From contig NZ_SLXK01000003.1 of assembly GCF_004341035.1 (NCBI RefSeq), forward strand, positions 124,001 to 188,000: a DNA stretch of 64,000 nt, written 5' to 3'. Every line of letters starts with the position of its first letter. Position 1 is the stretch's first letter. Source of the DNA: Scopulibacillus darangshiensis. GTDB lineage: Bacteria; Bacillota; Bacilli; Bacillales; Sporolactobacillaceae. Of the stretch, positions 26,237-34,652 are shown piece after piece. The notes beneath the pieces are model-generated. The model did no database searches. It was given only the letters and a program-made list of their open reading frames with translations, and was not told the origin of the DNA. Position numbers and translations under genes: made by a program.

Positions 26237-27973
26237 TTGGAGAAACTTAAAACAATTTTAAATCGTATCGATGGAAAAGGCTATAAAGCATACAAAGACA
26301 TCAAAGGCTCGTACATCTTCTCAAAATATAGACTGACTATTGACGCTGTCCAAGGTGACCCTTTTGCTTCACCAAGTAAAATTCGACTTGAGATACCAAG
26401 AACGAAAACAAGCCTTGCCTCATCGGACTGGACTAAAACCAAACCAAGGAAAATCCGCTGTGAGGATTTGGTTAACCGCTTTATCCATCGCGCGATCCGC
26501 AAACAGTCACAATCCGCCCACGGCACCGGCAAAAGCGGATTGATTATGATTGATGCTTCTGGACAAGAGGTCCTTGAGAGAAGTGCAGTATCAATCTCAG
26601 AGGATGCCATTACAATCTGTTTATCAATCGGCTTGCCGGCAAGGGGACGCCGCATACTTGCGAAGCAGGCTGAACAACTGTTTTTTACATCACTGCCAAC
26701 CATAGTTGACGAATCCGTTTTTACCTTGCAACAACATGATATAGATAAGGTTGTTAGGCTTTGTGATCAGCAGGAAGCCATCCGTGACTACATAAAAGCC
26801 AATGATCTTCTCGCTTTCATTGCGGATGATGCGATTTTGCCAAGGGAAAGCGGGGTCAGTGAACGGCCTTTAAAATCGGGCAAAGTGATCCCGTTCAGGA
26901 GTCCTGATACACAGACGGTTAGCATTCCTGTCCCGCACAGGGATAATCCATTATCCGGCATGGCTGTTAAAAAAGGGATTACACTTGTTGTTGGCGGAGG
27001 TTTTCACGGGAAAAGCACGCTATTGCAAGCCATTGAAAAGGGAATTTATGACCACATTGAGGGCGACGGCAGGGAGTTCGTCATAACGGATGCTTCTGCC
27101 GTGAAAATTCGCGCGGAGGATGGACGAAGTGTCAGTCACGTCGATATCTCGCCCTTTATATCCAATTTACCATTCGGTAAAGAAACGACGTGTTTTTCAA
27201 CTGAAAACGCCAGCGGCAGCACATCACAAGCAGCAGGCATCATTGAAGCATTGGAAGCAGGGGCAAATGCATTGCTCATGGATGAAGATACATGCGCTAC
27301 GAACTTTATGATCCGCGATGCCCGGATGCAGGCGCTCGTTGCCAAAGCATCTGAGCCGATCACACCTTTCATCGATAAAATTAAACCTCTTTTTAATAAC
27401 CATGGCGTGTCGACGATTCTCGTCATGGGCGGCACAGGCGACTATTTTGATGTCGCAGATCAGGTCATAAGGATGGAAAATTATAGCCCATTCGACGTAA
27501 CCAAAGAGGCAAAGGAGATCACTGCAAACATGGTTTTTAACAGGCAAAATGAGGGCGGCGGCTCCTTTGGGGGAATAAATTCCCGCTGTATTATGCCCGG
27601 AAGCCTTGATAGCAGAAAAGGGAAAAAGAACAGTGTGAAAACGAGGGGCAAACACACCATACAATATGGATCAGATACGATCAATCTGGGCCAAGTTGAG
27701 CAGCTGGCGGACGAGAGCCAGACTCGAATGATCGCGGAGATTTTATATTATATAGAGCGGGAAAGTGTATTAAATAACGTTAAAGATTTGGCATCACTTT
27801 TGGACTTAATCGAGGCAAAGATGGATCAAGAGGGGCTTGGTTCTTTTGTAGTCTTTAAGGGCCATCCGGGAGAATTAGCTAGGCCGCGAAGGTTCGAGAT
27901 TGCTGCGGCGATTAATCGGAAGAGACATATTAGAGTGAGGGTTAGCAGTGGGAAAAAAGAAAAAGAAGAATAA
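26237..27973 (+). CDS. ABC-class P-loop ATPase of unknown role (COG3044/PF09818 type)
   Basis: A 578-aa cytosolic protein. The N-terminal half reads FVNRFIHRAIR-like helical sequence (LVNRFIHRAIRKQSQSAHG), the centre has the P-loop VGGGFHGKSTLLQAIEKG, and NALLMDEDTCATNFMIRD is the Walker B segment. This matches the predicted ATPase of the ABC class, a stand-alone family without membrane domains. The TTG at 26237 follows GGAGGG at 6 bases. The C-terminus overlaps the next gene by 26 bases. Function is unknown in the literature I can recall. Confidence 0.88.
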   Translation: MEKLKTILNRIDGKGYKAYKDIKGSYIFSKYRLTIDAVQGDPFASPSKIRLEIPRTKTSLASSDWTKTKPRKIRCEDLVNRFIHRAIRKQSQSAHGTGKSGLIMIDASGQEVLERSAVSISEDAITICLSIGLPARGRRILAKQAEQLFFTSLPTIVDESVFTLQQHDIDKVVRLCDQQEAIRDYIKANDLLAFIADDAILPRESGVSERPLKSGKVIPFRSPDTQTVSIPVPHRDNPLSGMAVKKGITLVVGGGFHGKSTLLQAIEKGIYDHIEGDGREFVITDASAVKIRAEDGRSVSHVDISPFISNLPFGKETTCFSTENASGSTSQAAGIIEALEAGANALLMDEDTCATNFMIRDARMQALVAKASEPITPFIDKIKPLFNNHGVSTILVMGGTGDYFDVADQVIRMENYSPFDVTKEAKEITANMVFNRQNEGGGSFGGINSRCIMPGSLDSRKGKKNSVKTRGKHTIQYGSDTINLGQVEQLADESQTRMIAEILYYIERESVLNNVKDLASLLDLIEAKMDQEGLGSFVVFKGHPGELARPRRFEIAAAINRKRHIRVRVSSGKKEKEE

Positions 27974-28484
27974 AGACTTAGGACCGAAGCGAAAACGGTT
28001 AAAGAGAGAGGCAAGATTAAAACAAGCGAGGATTTGGGTTGATAACTATGAAGGTAAAAATATTATTAAAGGCTACCGAAATTGGTTTGCGGTTGATTTA
28101 GAATGTGCTTTGAAAGAATTGGAAATGGTTGGGTATCCCGTAAGCATTAAACAAAAAGAATATGTCAAACGTGCGACGGCAGAACGCCAAAGGGAAAGGC
28201 AACTCCGGAAGGAAAGAAGAGATGCTCATAAACAAGCCCTGCTGGATGATGATTGGAGCGATGAGACTTTTGCCTTTATAGCAGGCTACACACCAGGGGG
28301 TGCACCATTCGGAATAACTCATGAAGAAATAGAAAGGGAAGAAAAACGCGCTGAGGAAGAGCTGCAAAAAGAAATAAGAGAATGGGAGAAAGACTTTGCG
28401 GATTGTGATGATAAAGACAATGGTTCTTTAGATAAAAACAAGGATAAAGATTTGGATGTCTCAGATGAGGATTTGCCTTTTTAA
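27948..28484 (+). CDS. Highly charged conserved protein of unknown function
   Basis: A 178-aa protein with a lysine-rich N-terminus (GTG start, then GKKKKKNKDLG), a middle block IIKGYRNWFAVDLECALKEL, and the segment FAFIAGYTPGGAPFGITHEE, which recalls a family of Firmicutes hypothetical proteins. The tail is acidic and low-complexity. It overlaps the ATPase gene by 26 bases, so the two are co-translated. Nucleic-acid binding through the basic N-terminus is a guess. Confidence 0.6.
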   Translation: MGKKKKKNKDLGPKRKRLKREARLKQARIWVDNYEGKNIIKGYRNWFAVDLECALKELEMVGYPVSIKQKEYVKRATAERQRERQLRKERRDAHKQALLDDDWSDETFAFIAGYTPGGAPFGITHEEIEREEKRAEEELQKEIREWEKDFADCDDKDNGSLDKNKDKDLDVSDEDLPF

Positions 28485-28610
28485 AAATACAAACTTGTGT
28501 GATGTTAAAAAAGGCATCAAAAACTTTATATTTAATCCGGCACAATGTATAATATTAGTATAATCTTTAATAATAATGTATATAAAAATTGATAATGAAG
28601 GTGGTTGTTT

Positions 28611-28823
28611 ATGTCACACAAATTGTCCAACCACGATAGTAAATCCTACATTGATAATGAAAAGCAAATTAATCATTATATACAAGAGGCGAAAGCGACT
28701 TTAGCAATTGAAGGACTTAATTTGAATAACCAGGCCGCCAAATTAATTAAAGAAAAACTGTCAGGGAAATTATCAGAAGATGATTTTCTAAAGCGGGCTT
28801 TGGAACTTGCCAAAAATGGATAA
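28611..28823 (+). CDS. VbhA-like antitoxin of a Fic toxin (intact, toxin lost)
   Basis: A 70-aa helical protein. AKATLAIEGLNLN contains the class I Fic-inhibition motif [S/T]-x-x-x-E-[G/N] as TLAIEG (residues 30-35), the element that blocks the ATP site of a partner Fic adenylyltransferase. The tail KLSGKLSEDDFLKRALELAK matches the VbhA domain end. AAGGTGG lies 6 bases before the ATG at 28611. The downstream gene, overlapping by 8 bases, is a broken Fic toxin, so the antitoxin is an orphan here. Confidence 0.8.
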   Translation: MSHKLSNHDSKSYIDNEKQINHYIQEAKATLAIEGLNLNNQAAKLIKEKLSGKLSEDDFLKRALELAKNG

Positions 28824-28988
28824 ACAGTCAAGGTATTGTTATCCCGGTACAACAATTTTAATAAACAAGCCGGATATTATGGTTCAAATGAACTGAATCA
28901 ATACGAAATATTCGTCACGGGCGCTCGCATAATTGAATTGCAGGGGCGTCCGATTTTTGGTATTTCCCAAAAGATTGGATGTAAGTAA
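28816..28988 (+). pseudogene. Fic toxin remnant (frameshifted N-terminus)
   Basis: An ATG at 28816, overlapping the antitoxin stop, opens MDKQSRYCYPGTTILINKPD, the normal N-terminus of a Fic/DOC protein (YxYPGTxxLxNK). A TGA at 28894-28896 stops it. Shifting frame restores NELNQYEIFVTGARIIELQG and RPIFG, the next Fic segment, until TAA at 28986. No HPFxxGNG catalytic motif follows before the next gene. The toxin is therefore inactivated by at least one frameshift and loss of the catalytic core. Confidence 0.8.
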
Positions 28989-29131
28989 GTTGACGCTGCA
29001 TTTTTATATTTCCTGTAACCTAATCCCCCCAAATACATTTTTCCAAAACACCTGTTTCTCTAGATTTATGCACCGAAATTGCTATCATTAAATAGAACGT
29101 TAGGTTTTTCACATCCATATGGAAGGGTGAC

Positions 29132-30262
29132 ATGATAGTGGGTCAAAATTATGATAATTTGTGGCAGCGGGTATTGGATATTATGGAGGAGCGGATTAGT
29201 AAACCAAGCTTTAATACATGGCTAAAGACGACCACTGCAGTAATTTCCGGGAATCATCATATCGTTGTTCAGGCTGATAACGACTTTTCACGCGATTGGT
29301 TGGAATCACGTTATGCTTCAGACATCAAGAAGGTCATCTATGATTTAACTGGCCTTACATATGACATTTCCTTTGTAATGAAGGAAAATGCTGAGCGGCC
29401 CCTAAATGACATCGATAAAAAAGAACAGTTCCCACTGACCAAGCTTAATCCCAAATTTACATTTGATAATTTTCTCGTCGGGAGCTCAAACCGATATGCC
29501 CTTTCCGCAGCCGCTGCGGCAGCTTTACTGCCGGGCAGGGCTTACAATCCATTGTATATATATAGTAAAACGGGTCTTGGCAAAACACACCTGCTACATG
29601 CCATCGGTAACAAAATAAAAGGGGAGAACCCCAAGGCAAAAATCATATACATCACTGCCGAAGGGTTCGCTAACGATTTTATAGAAAGCACTGCGAAAGG
29701 TGCGATTAGCGAATTCAGAGCAAAATATCGCCATACGGATGTTTTGCTTTTTGATGATTTTGAGCATTTATTTGGCAAGGAACAGACTTTAGATGAGTTC
29801 CTGCACACATTTAACTCTCTTTATAGCGATACAAAGCAAATTGTCATAACATGTGACCGCCGAGTTGAAGACTTCCCGCCGGTGAAGGATAAACTTTTAT
29901 CCCGCCTTAATTGGGGGCTTAGCGTTGATATTCTATCACCAGATGAGGATTTGCTGGTGAAGTTGATTTACTTTTATTGTAAAACAAATGATTTTACCAT
30001 GTCTAAGGAGCCGTATGATATAATCCGCGAGCTAGATATTCAAAATGTTCCCGAGTTGTTTTCTTCACTCAGAAAGGTTGAAGCTTTATTAAAAGCGGAG
30101 GAAGAACAACTAACCATAGAAAAGAGAAATCTAAGTCAAGAGTTAACGCCGGTTAAAACTAACGATGCGAATCAAATGAATGATTTGCAACAAAAAATTT
30201 CTGATCTGCAGGCCAGGGTTGAAAAACTTGAAAAAGGAATTTTAAAACAACAAACCTATTGA
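29132..30262 (+). CDS. DnaA paralogue without the DNA-binding domain
   Basis: A 376-aa protein collinear with DnaA for most of its length. Domain I is at about 1-85 (ISKPSFNTWLKTT, DFSRDWLESRY), a very short linker follows, and the AAA+ domain III spans 105-325 (LNPKFTFDNFLVGSSNRYA; P-loop SKTGLGKTH 145-153; VLLFDD Walker B 204-209). The arginine-finger position is kept (Arg258 in SRLNWGL). The first P-loop glycine is Ser145, and the sensor-II arginine of the DnaA RELEGAL motif is Pro307. Domain IV, which binds DnaA boxes, is missing; residues 345-372 form a coiled coil instead. It is not a replication initiator in the usual sense; it may bind DnaA or DnaB-type partners. Confidence 0.85.
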   Translation: MIVGQNYDNLWQRVLDIMEERISKPSFNTWLKTTTAVISGNHHIVVQADNDFSRDWLESRYASDIKKVIYDLTGLTYDISFVMKENAERPLNDIDKKEQFPLTKLNPKFTFDNFLVGSSNRYALSAAAAAALLPGRAYNPLYIYSKTGLGKTHLLHAIGNKIKGENPKAKIIYITAEGFANDFIESTAKGAISEFRAKYRHTDVLLFDDFEHLFGKEQTLDEFLHTFNSLYSDTKQIVITCDRRVEDFPPVKDKLLSRLNWGLSVDILSPDEDLLVKLIYFYCKTNDFTMSKEPYDIIRELDIQNVPELFSSLRKVEALLKAEEEQLTIEKRNLSQELTPVKTNDANQMNDLQQKISDLQARVEKLEKGILKQQTY

Positions 30263-30271
30263 TTCCGCAAG

Positions 30272-30293
30272 CCTCCTGAAAAGGAGGTTTTTT
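30272..30293 (+). terminator. Terminator of the dnaA-like gene
   Basis: CCTCC (30272-30276) pairs with GGAGG (30283-30287), followed by six T residues. It lies ten bases after the stop codon. Confidence 0.75.
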
Positions 30294-30636
30294 ACATGGA
30301 TAATCTCTAAAAAATTGATAATAATACCAGTGTAGACGATCTTTATTCAATAAAAAAGCGCTGTCATTCGGCAATTTTTTTATAATTTTTATTGGGATTT
30401 ATTTGAATTTACGATAAAAATTGCGAAGATAAAATTTTAAAAAAATAGGGTTTAAACCCTTGGTACATAAGCTTCCTTTATTGCTTTTTGCCCTTAAAGG
30501 AAAAATACTATTGCTATAAATTAAACACTTCATAAAATAAAAACATTTCGTTTTTGTGTCTACAGCGTGAACAAAATCCTTTATAATAAAAAATGCCCAA
30601 AAACAACGAGCTTAGACAACTTGAGGGGGAAATTAT
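30294..30636 (+). promoter_or_regulatory. AT-rich intergenic region with promoter of the POT transporter
   Basis: No gene is seen in these 343 bases. A sigma-A-like promoter is present as TCTACA (30559-30564) and TATAAT (30582-30587) with a 17-base spacer. Further upstream is a perfect 14-base palindrome AGGGTTTAAACCCT (30447-30460), a possible operator. I found no convincing CodY box although peptide transporters are common CodY targets. Confidence 0.5.
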
Positions 30637-32028
30637 TTGAATACTGTAGCAACTGCAAATGGACAAGGTAAATTAAAACATCCAAAAGGATTGTACTTGC
30701 TGTTTGTGACAGAAATGTGGGAACGGTATAGCTACTATGGAATGAGAGCGGTTTTAGTTCTTTATCTGACAACGGCACTAATCAGCGGCGGTCTTGGAAT
30801 GGATCCCGGGAAAGCATCATTGCTCTATGGTTATTATACCGGTATGGTATATTTGACACCGATTATTGGCGGCTGGTTAACCGACCGTTTTATCAGTATG
30901 AGAACAGCCATTACAATCGGCGGCGTGACCATGGCGATCGGCGACTTTTCACTGTTCTTGATCAATGCACAATGGGGCGTTTATCTCGGTCTGATTTTAC
31001 TGATAATTGGAAACGGATTCTTTAAGCCGAACATTTCCACACTTGTCGGTGAATTATACAGTAAAAACGATGTTAGAAAAGACTCAGCTTTTACGATTTT
31101 CTATATGGGGATCAACTTGGGTGCACTTTTTTCTCCATTGATTGCAGGGATGATTTATCAGCATTGGGCGCATTCAACAACTGGAGGAATCGAGCATTTC
31201 GGATTTAAATATGCGTTCTTGGCATCATCAATTGGTATGATCGTTGGACAGCTTGGTTTTAATATACTGGGCAAAAAGTTTTTGGGTGACGCGGGAACAA
31301 AGCCTGCCAAAGAAAAGGTTAAACCTAAGAAAACTGAAAAGGCAAAACCTTTAACAAAAGTAGAGAAGAGACGTGTCGTTTCCATTCTCATTTTGGCTTG
31401 TTTTGTCATTGCTTTCTGGGCTGGATTCGAACAAGCAGGAAGTTCATTTACGCTGTACACTCAAAAGTTTATTGATCGTGACGTGAATGGTTTCATAGTT
31501 CCGACATCATGGTTCCAATCACTAAACCCGCTGTTTATCTTGATCTTAGCACCGATCATGTCTGCACTTTGGGTTAAGCTTGCAAAGTCCAAACGAGGCG
31601 ACTTCGGTGTGCCAACCAAGATGGCTTTTGGATTAATTCTATTAGGCCTCGGATTTTTCGTCCTCGTACCGGCTGTTATGCAAACTGGCAGTGATGAAGC
31701 GCACATCGTTGTTAAGGCGAACCTTTTATTCATGGTCTTCACTTATTTGCTTCACACCCTTGGTGAGTTGTGCTTGTCACCTGTTGGTTTATCGGCTGTT
31801 AGTAAATTGGCACCGGTAAAAATCGCATCGCTCATGATGGGGATTTGGTTCATTAGTAACTCGGTTGCCAACATGATCGCGGGTAAAATTGCTGAGGAGA
31901 CCCAGAAGCTTGGTTATCTAGGGCTTTACCAATATACAGCTATCGCTGTTATAATCCTAGGGATCATCCTGCTTGCCCTTTCCAAGCCAATTCAGAAATT
32001 AATGCATTTGGACAAGTCCGAAGTTTAA
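30637..32028 (+). CDS. dtpT: POT family proton-dependent di-/tripeptide transporter
   Basis: A 463-aa membrane protein with about 14 hydrophobic segments. It has the POT signatures EMWERYSYYGMRAVLVLYL (including the ExxERF/Y-like motif), GGWLTDRF and FTIFYMGINLGAL. It imports small peptides with protons. The start is TTG at 30637 after GAGGGGG. A bidirectional terminator follows. Confidence 0.92.
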   Translation: MNTVATANGQGKLKHPKGLYLLFVTEMWERYSYYGMRAVLVLYLTTALISGGLGMDPGKASLLYGYYTGMVYLTPIIGGWLTDRFISMRTAITIGGVTMAIGDFSLFLINAQWGVYLGLILLIIGNGFFKPNISTLVGELYSKNDVRKDSAFTIFYMGINLGALFSPLIAGMIYQHWAHSTTGGIEHFGFKYAFLASSIGMIVGQLGFNILGKKFLGDAGTKPAKEKVKPKKTEKAKPLTKVEKRRVVSILILACFVIAFWAGFEQAGSSFTLYTQKFIDRDVNGFIVPTSWFQSLNPLFILILAPIMSALWVKLAKSKRGDFGVPTKMAFGLILLGLGFFVLVPAVMQTGSDEAHIVVKANLLFMVFTYLLHTLGELCLSPVGLSAVSKLAPVKIASLMMGIWFISNSVANMIAGKIAEETQKLGYLGLYQYTAIAVIILGIILLALSKPIQKLMHLDKSEV

Positions 32029-32037
32029 ACAAGACAG

Positions 32038-32074
32038 AAAAGATAGACCTCTCATTCGGGTCTATCTTTTTTTG
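32038..32074. terminator. Bidirectional terminator
   Basis: AAAAGATAGACC (32038-32049) pairs perfectly with GGTCTATCTTTT (32059-32070) and T residues follow. It separates the convergent peptide transporter and LOG-family genes. Confidence 0.85.
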
Positions 32075-32076
32075 TT

Positions 32077-32652
32077 TTATAACTCACTCCATTTGTTTGT
32101 CGGTGCCGGGGGTTGATAATCTTGCAGCAAGGTGATCAAACGGTCAGGTTTGCTTTCGCATATCAGCAGCTGTGCGTGGGTTGCGGGAATAAAGCCGCTA
32201 TCGACACCATTTTTGATCATTTGCACCAACGGGTCATAGTAGCCGTTAATATTCAGGAGACCGATCGGTTTATTATGTATGCCAAGCTGACCCCAGCTGA
32301 CGACCTCCATTACCTCCTCTAACGTTCCATAGCCTCCGGGCAAAGCGATAAAGGCATCCGAGAGTTCACCCATCTTTGCTTTCCTTTCATGCATGCCGGG
32401 CACTTCATGAAATTCGGTCAGTTCGGTATGCACAATTTCGCTGCGGAAGAGCCCTGTCGGCATCACCCCAATCGCTTTTCCGCCTTGCTCTAAGACAGTG
32501 TTGGCGACACGTCCCATCAATCCCATTTTAGAGCCGCCGTAAACTAAGTCAATCCCTCGATCGGTTAGTTCTTTTCCAAGCCATTCAGCCGTTTCTCCAT
32601 ATTTCGGCTGCAGCCCGGCATTTGATCCAGCAAAGACACATACGCGTTGCAT
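32077..32652 (-). CDS. LOG family (TIGR00730) cytokinin-type phosphoribohydrolase
   Basis: A 191-aa Rossmann-fold protein with the PGGYGTLEE motif and VFAGSNAGLQPKY at the N-terminus, both standard for LOG/YvdD proteins, which cleave the N-glycosidic bond of nucleoside 5'-monophosphates. GGGAGG lies before the ATG at 32652. It has its own transcription unit. Confidence 0.92.
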   Translation of the reverse strand: MQRVCVFAGSNAGLQPKYGETAEWLGKELTDRGIDLVYGGSKMGLMGRVANTVLEQGGKAIGVMPTGLFRSEIVHTELTEFHEVPGMHERKAKMGELSDAFIALPGGYGTLEEVMEVVSWGQLGIHNKPIGLLNINGYYDPLVQMIKNGVDSGFIPATHAQLLICESKPDRLITLLQDYQPPAPTNKWSEL

Positions 32653-32786
32653 TGAAATCAGCCTCCCTTTATAACTTTAGTTTAAGGCTTTATGTTGGAA
32701 AAAACCATAAGAAGGAAGTTTGATTTTAATATGTAAAAGATTTATGTTGCAAAATTAAAAGAATCAAATTATTTGTCAATTTGCTA

Positions 32787-32815
32787 TTGCATGTTGAAAG
32801 CGCTTTTTCTATAAT
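32787..32815 (+). promoter_or_regulatory. Sigma-A promoter of the lactate permease gene
   Basis: TTGCAT (32787-32792) and a perfect TATAAT (32810-32815) are 17 bases apart. A cre-like site lies in the spacer and a palindromic operator begins 12 bases after the -10 box, so the promoter can respond both to glucose and to lactate. Confidence 0.75.
32794..32808 (+). promoter_or_regulatory. cre-like site (CcpA) in the lactate permease promoter
   Basis: TTGAAAGCGCTTTTT closely matches the cre consensus WTGAAARCGYTTWNN and sits between the -35 and -10 boxes, a position where CcpA binding represses. Confidence 0.65.
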
Positions 32816-32827
32816 TTAATATAATCA

Positions 32828-32842
32828 GGTCATCAGATGACC
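32828..32842 (+). promoter_or_regulatory. LutR operator, copy 1
   Basis: GGTCATC-A-GATGACC is a perfect odd-length palindrome just downstream of the -10 box. The same core occurs before lutA (35422-35434). A GntR-family regulator gene lies between the two copies. Confidence 0.75.
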
Positions 32843-32898
32843 GGATAATATGATAAGGAGGTTTGGCTTTTATATTTTATATGAAAGAAGGGGTTTAG

Positions 32899-34566
32899 TT
32901 GCACTGGACACAAATCTATAATCCGCTCGGTAACATGGCTTTATCTTTTGTTGTTGCTTTAATACCGATTCTATTCTTTTTTTGGGCTCTTGCTATTAAA
33001 AAGATGAAGGGTCATTATGCAGGATTGCTGACAGTATTAATCGCGGTGATAGAGGCTGTTGTTGTATACAAAATGCCTGTAAAACTTGCATTTGAAGCGA
33101 CGGTTTTCGGCGCTCTAGAAGGGTTATGGCCGATCGGATGGATTATTGTTACAGCCGTTTTTCTGTACAAATTAACCGTTAAGTCCGGTCAGTTTAAAGT
33201 GATCCAAAATTCAATTGCTTCGCTGACGGAGGACAGGCGCTTGCAAGCCTTGCTTATTGCTTTTTCCTTCGGTGCATTTTTAGAAGGTGCTGCGGGATAC
33301 GGGACTCCCGTTGCCATTGCAGGGGCGCTTCTAACGGGGCTTGGGTTTAATCCATTTTATGCTGCTGGTCTTTGTTTGATTGCGAATACAGCACCTGTTG
33401 CTTTTGGGGGTATTGGCATTCCCATCATTACAGCCGGACAAGTCACGGGAATCGATCCTGACATTTTAAGCCAAATGATAGGAAGGCAGGTCCCGCTGCT
33501 TTCAATTTTTGTTCCGTTTTGGCTTATATTAATAATGGCCGGCTGGAAGAAAACAATTGAAGTGCTGCCTGCTATCCTCGTTTGCGGCGTATCATTTGCC
33601 GTTGTTCAATATTTCACCGCCAATTTTCTTGGACCAGAACTGCCTGATGTGGCTTCAGCGATTGTAAGTCTTATTGCACTTGCTGTATTCTTAAAATTCT
33701 GGCAGCCTAAGACGACGTTTCGCTTTGCGAACGAAAAAAGCCGGAAGACGGTTGAAAGCACTTCAGCAATCGAACATGCTGCGGCCCTTGATTTGAATAA
33801 AAAGTATACATCTTTAGAAATTTTTAAAGCTTGGTCCCCCTTTATCGTTTTAATTATTTTTATAGGGCTTTGGGGAGGATTTGGAACAGTTAAAAAGCTT
33901 TTAAGTTATTTTACCTTAGAACTTCCGGTTATCGGTCTAAACAACATGGTGCAAAAAGCCCAGCCGATTGTTGATCATGTCACACCCTATGCCGCCGTGT
34001 ATAAGTTTGATATTTTGGCGGCTGCTGGGACGTCCATCTTAATCACGGCGGTGATTAGTAAATTTATACTTAAAATGACTTGGCGAATGTGGGTTGAGAC
34101 ACTTATAGAAACATTGAAAGAACTGCGTTTTCCGCTGTTAATGATCGTTTCTGTTCTAGGGTTTGCTTATATTGAGAATTATTCTGGGATGAGTGCAACC
34201 CTTGGCTTAGGTCTTGCGTCCACAGGTGTATTGTTTCCTCTATTTGCGCCTATTCTGGGTTGGCTTGGTGTTTTTCTTACGGGGTCTGACACCTCATCAA
34301 ATGCCCTGTTTGCCAATTTACAAAAAATAACTGGACAACAGATAGGTGTAGATCCAACGCTTTTGGTAGCGGCTAACTCGACTGGAGGTGTAACAGGGAA
34401 GATGATTTCACCTCAATCGATCGCTGTTGCGACCGCTGCGACAGGTCTAATCGGAAAGGAAGGAAACCTCTTTCGATTTACTATAAAACATAGTTTGCTC
34501 TTTGTAGCGATAGCAAGTTTAATCACATTTCTTCAGGCCTATGTGTTTAGCTGGATGATTCCATAA
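32899..34566 (+). CDS. lutP: L-lactate permease
   Basis: A 555-aa LctP-family permease with 12 or more hydrophobic segments. FGAFLEGAAGYGTPVAIAGA, TGSDTSSNALFANLQ and GGVTGKMISPQSIAVA are family hallmarks. It imports L-lactate, D-lactate or glycolate. The start is TTG at 32899 after AAGAAGGGG. It is separated from lutABC by the regulator gene but shares the operator. Confidence 0.94.
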   Translation: MHWTQIYNPLGNMALSFVVALIPILFFFWALAIKKMKGHYAGLLTVLIAVIEAVVVYKMPVKLAFEATVFGALEGLWPIGWIIVTAVFLYKLTVKSGQFKVIQNSIASLTEDRRLQALLIAFSFGAFLEGAAGYGTPVAIAGALLTGLGFNPFYAAGLCLIANTAPVAFGGIGIPIITAGQVTGIDPDILSQMIGRQVPLLSIFVPFWLILIMAGWKKTIEVLPAILVCGVSFAVVQYFTANFLGPELPDVASAIVSLIALAVFLKFWQPKTTFRFANEKSRKTVESTSAIEHAAALDLNKKYTSLEIFKAWSPFIVLIIFIGLWGGFGTVKKLLSYFTLELPVIGLNNMVQKAQPIVDHVTPYAAVYKFDILAAAGTSILITAVISKFILKMTWRMWVETLIETLKELRFPLLMIVSVLGFAYIENYSGMSATLGLGLASTGVLFPLFAPILGWLGVFLTGSDTSSNALFANLQKITGQQIGVDPTLLVAANSTGGVTGKMISPQSIAVATAATGLIGKEGNLFRFTIKHSLLFVAIASLITFLQAYVFSWMIP

Positions 34567-34652
34567 CTGATGAAATGAGTCACAATCTGTTTGTCCCTTT
34601 AACGGCATTCCAGTAAAATAGTTAAAAAGAACATTTTTATGGGGTGAACCGT

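Noticed and set aside
30294-30636. CodY box before the POT transporter
   Set aside because: I looked for AATTTTCWGAAAATT with up to three mismatches and saw no good match.
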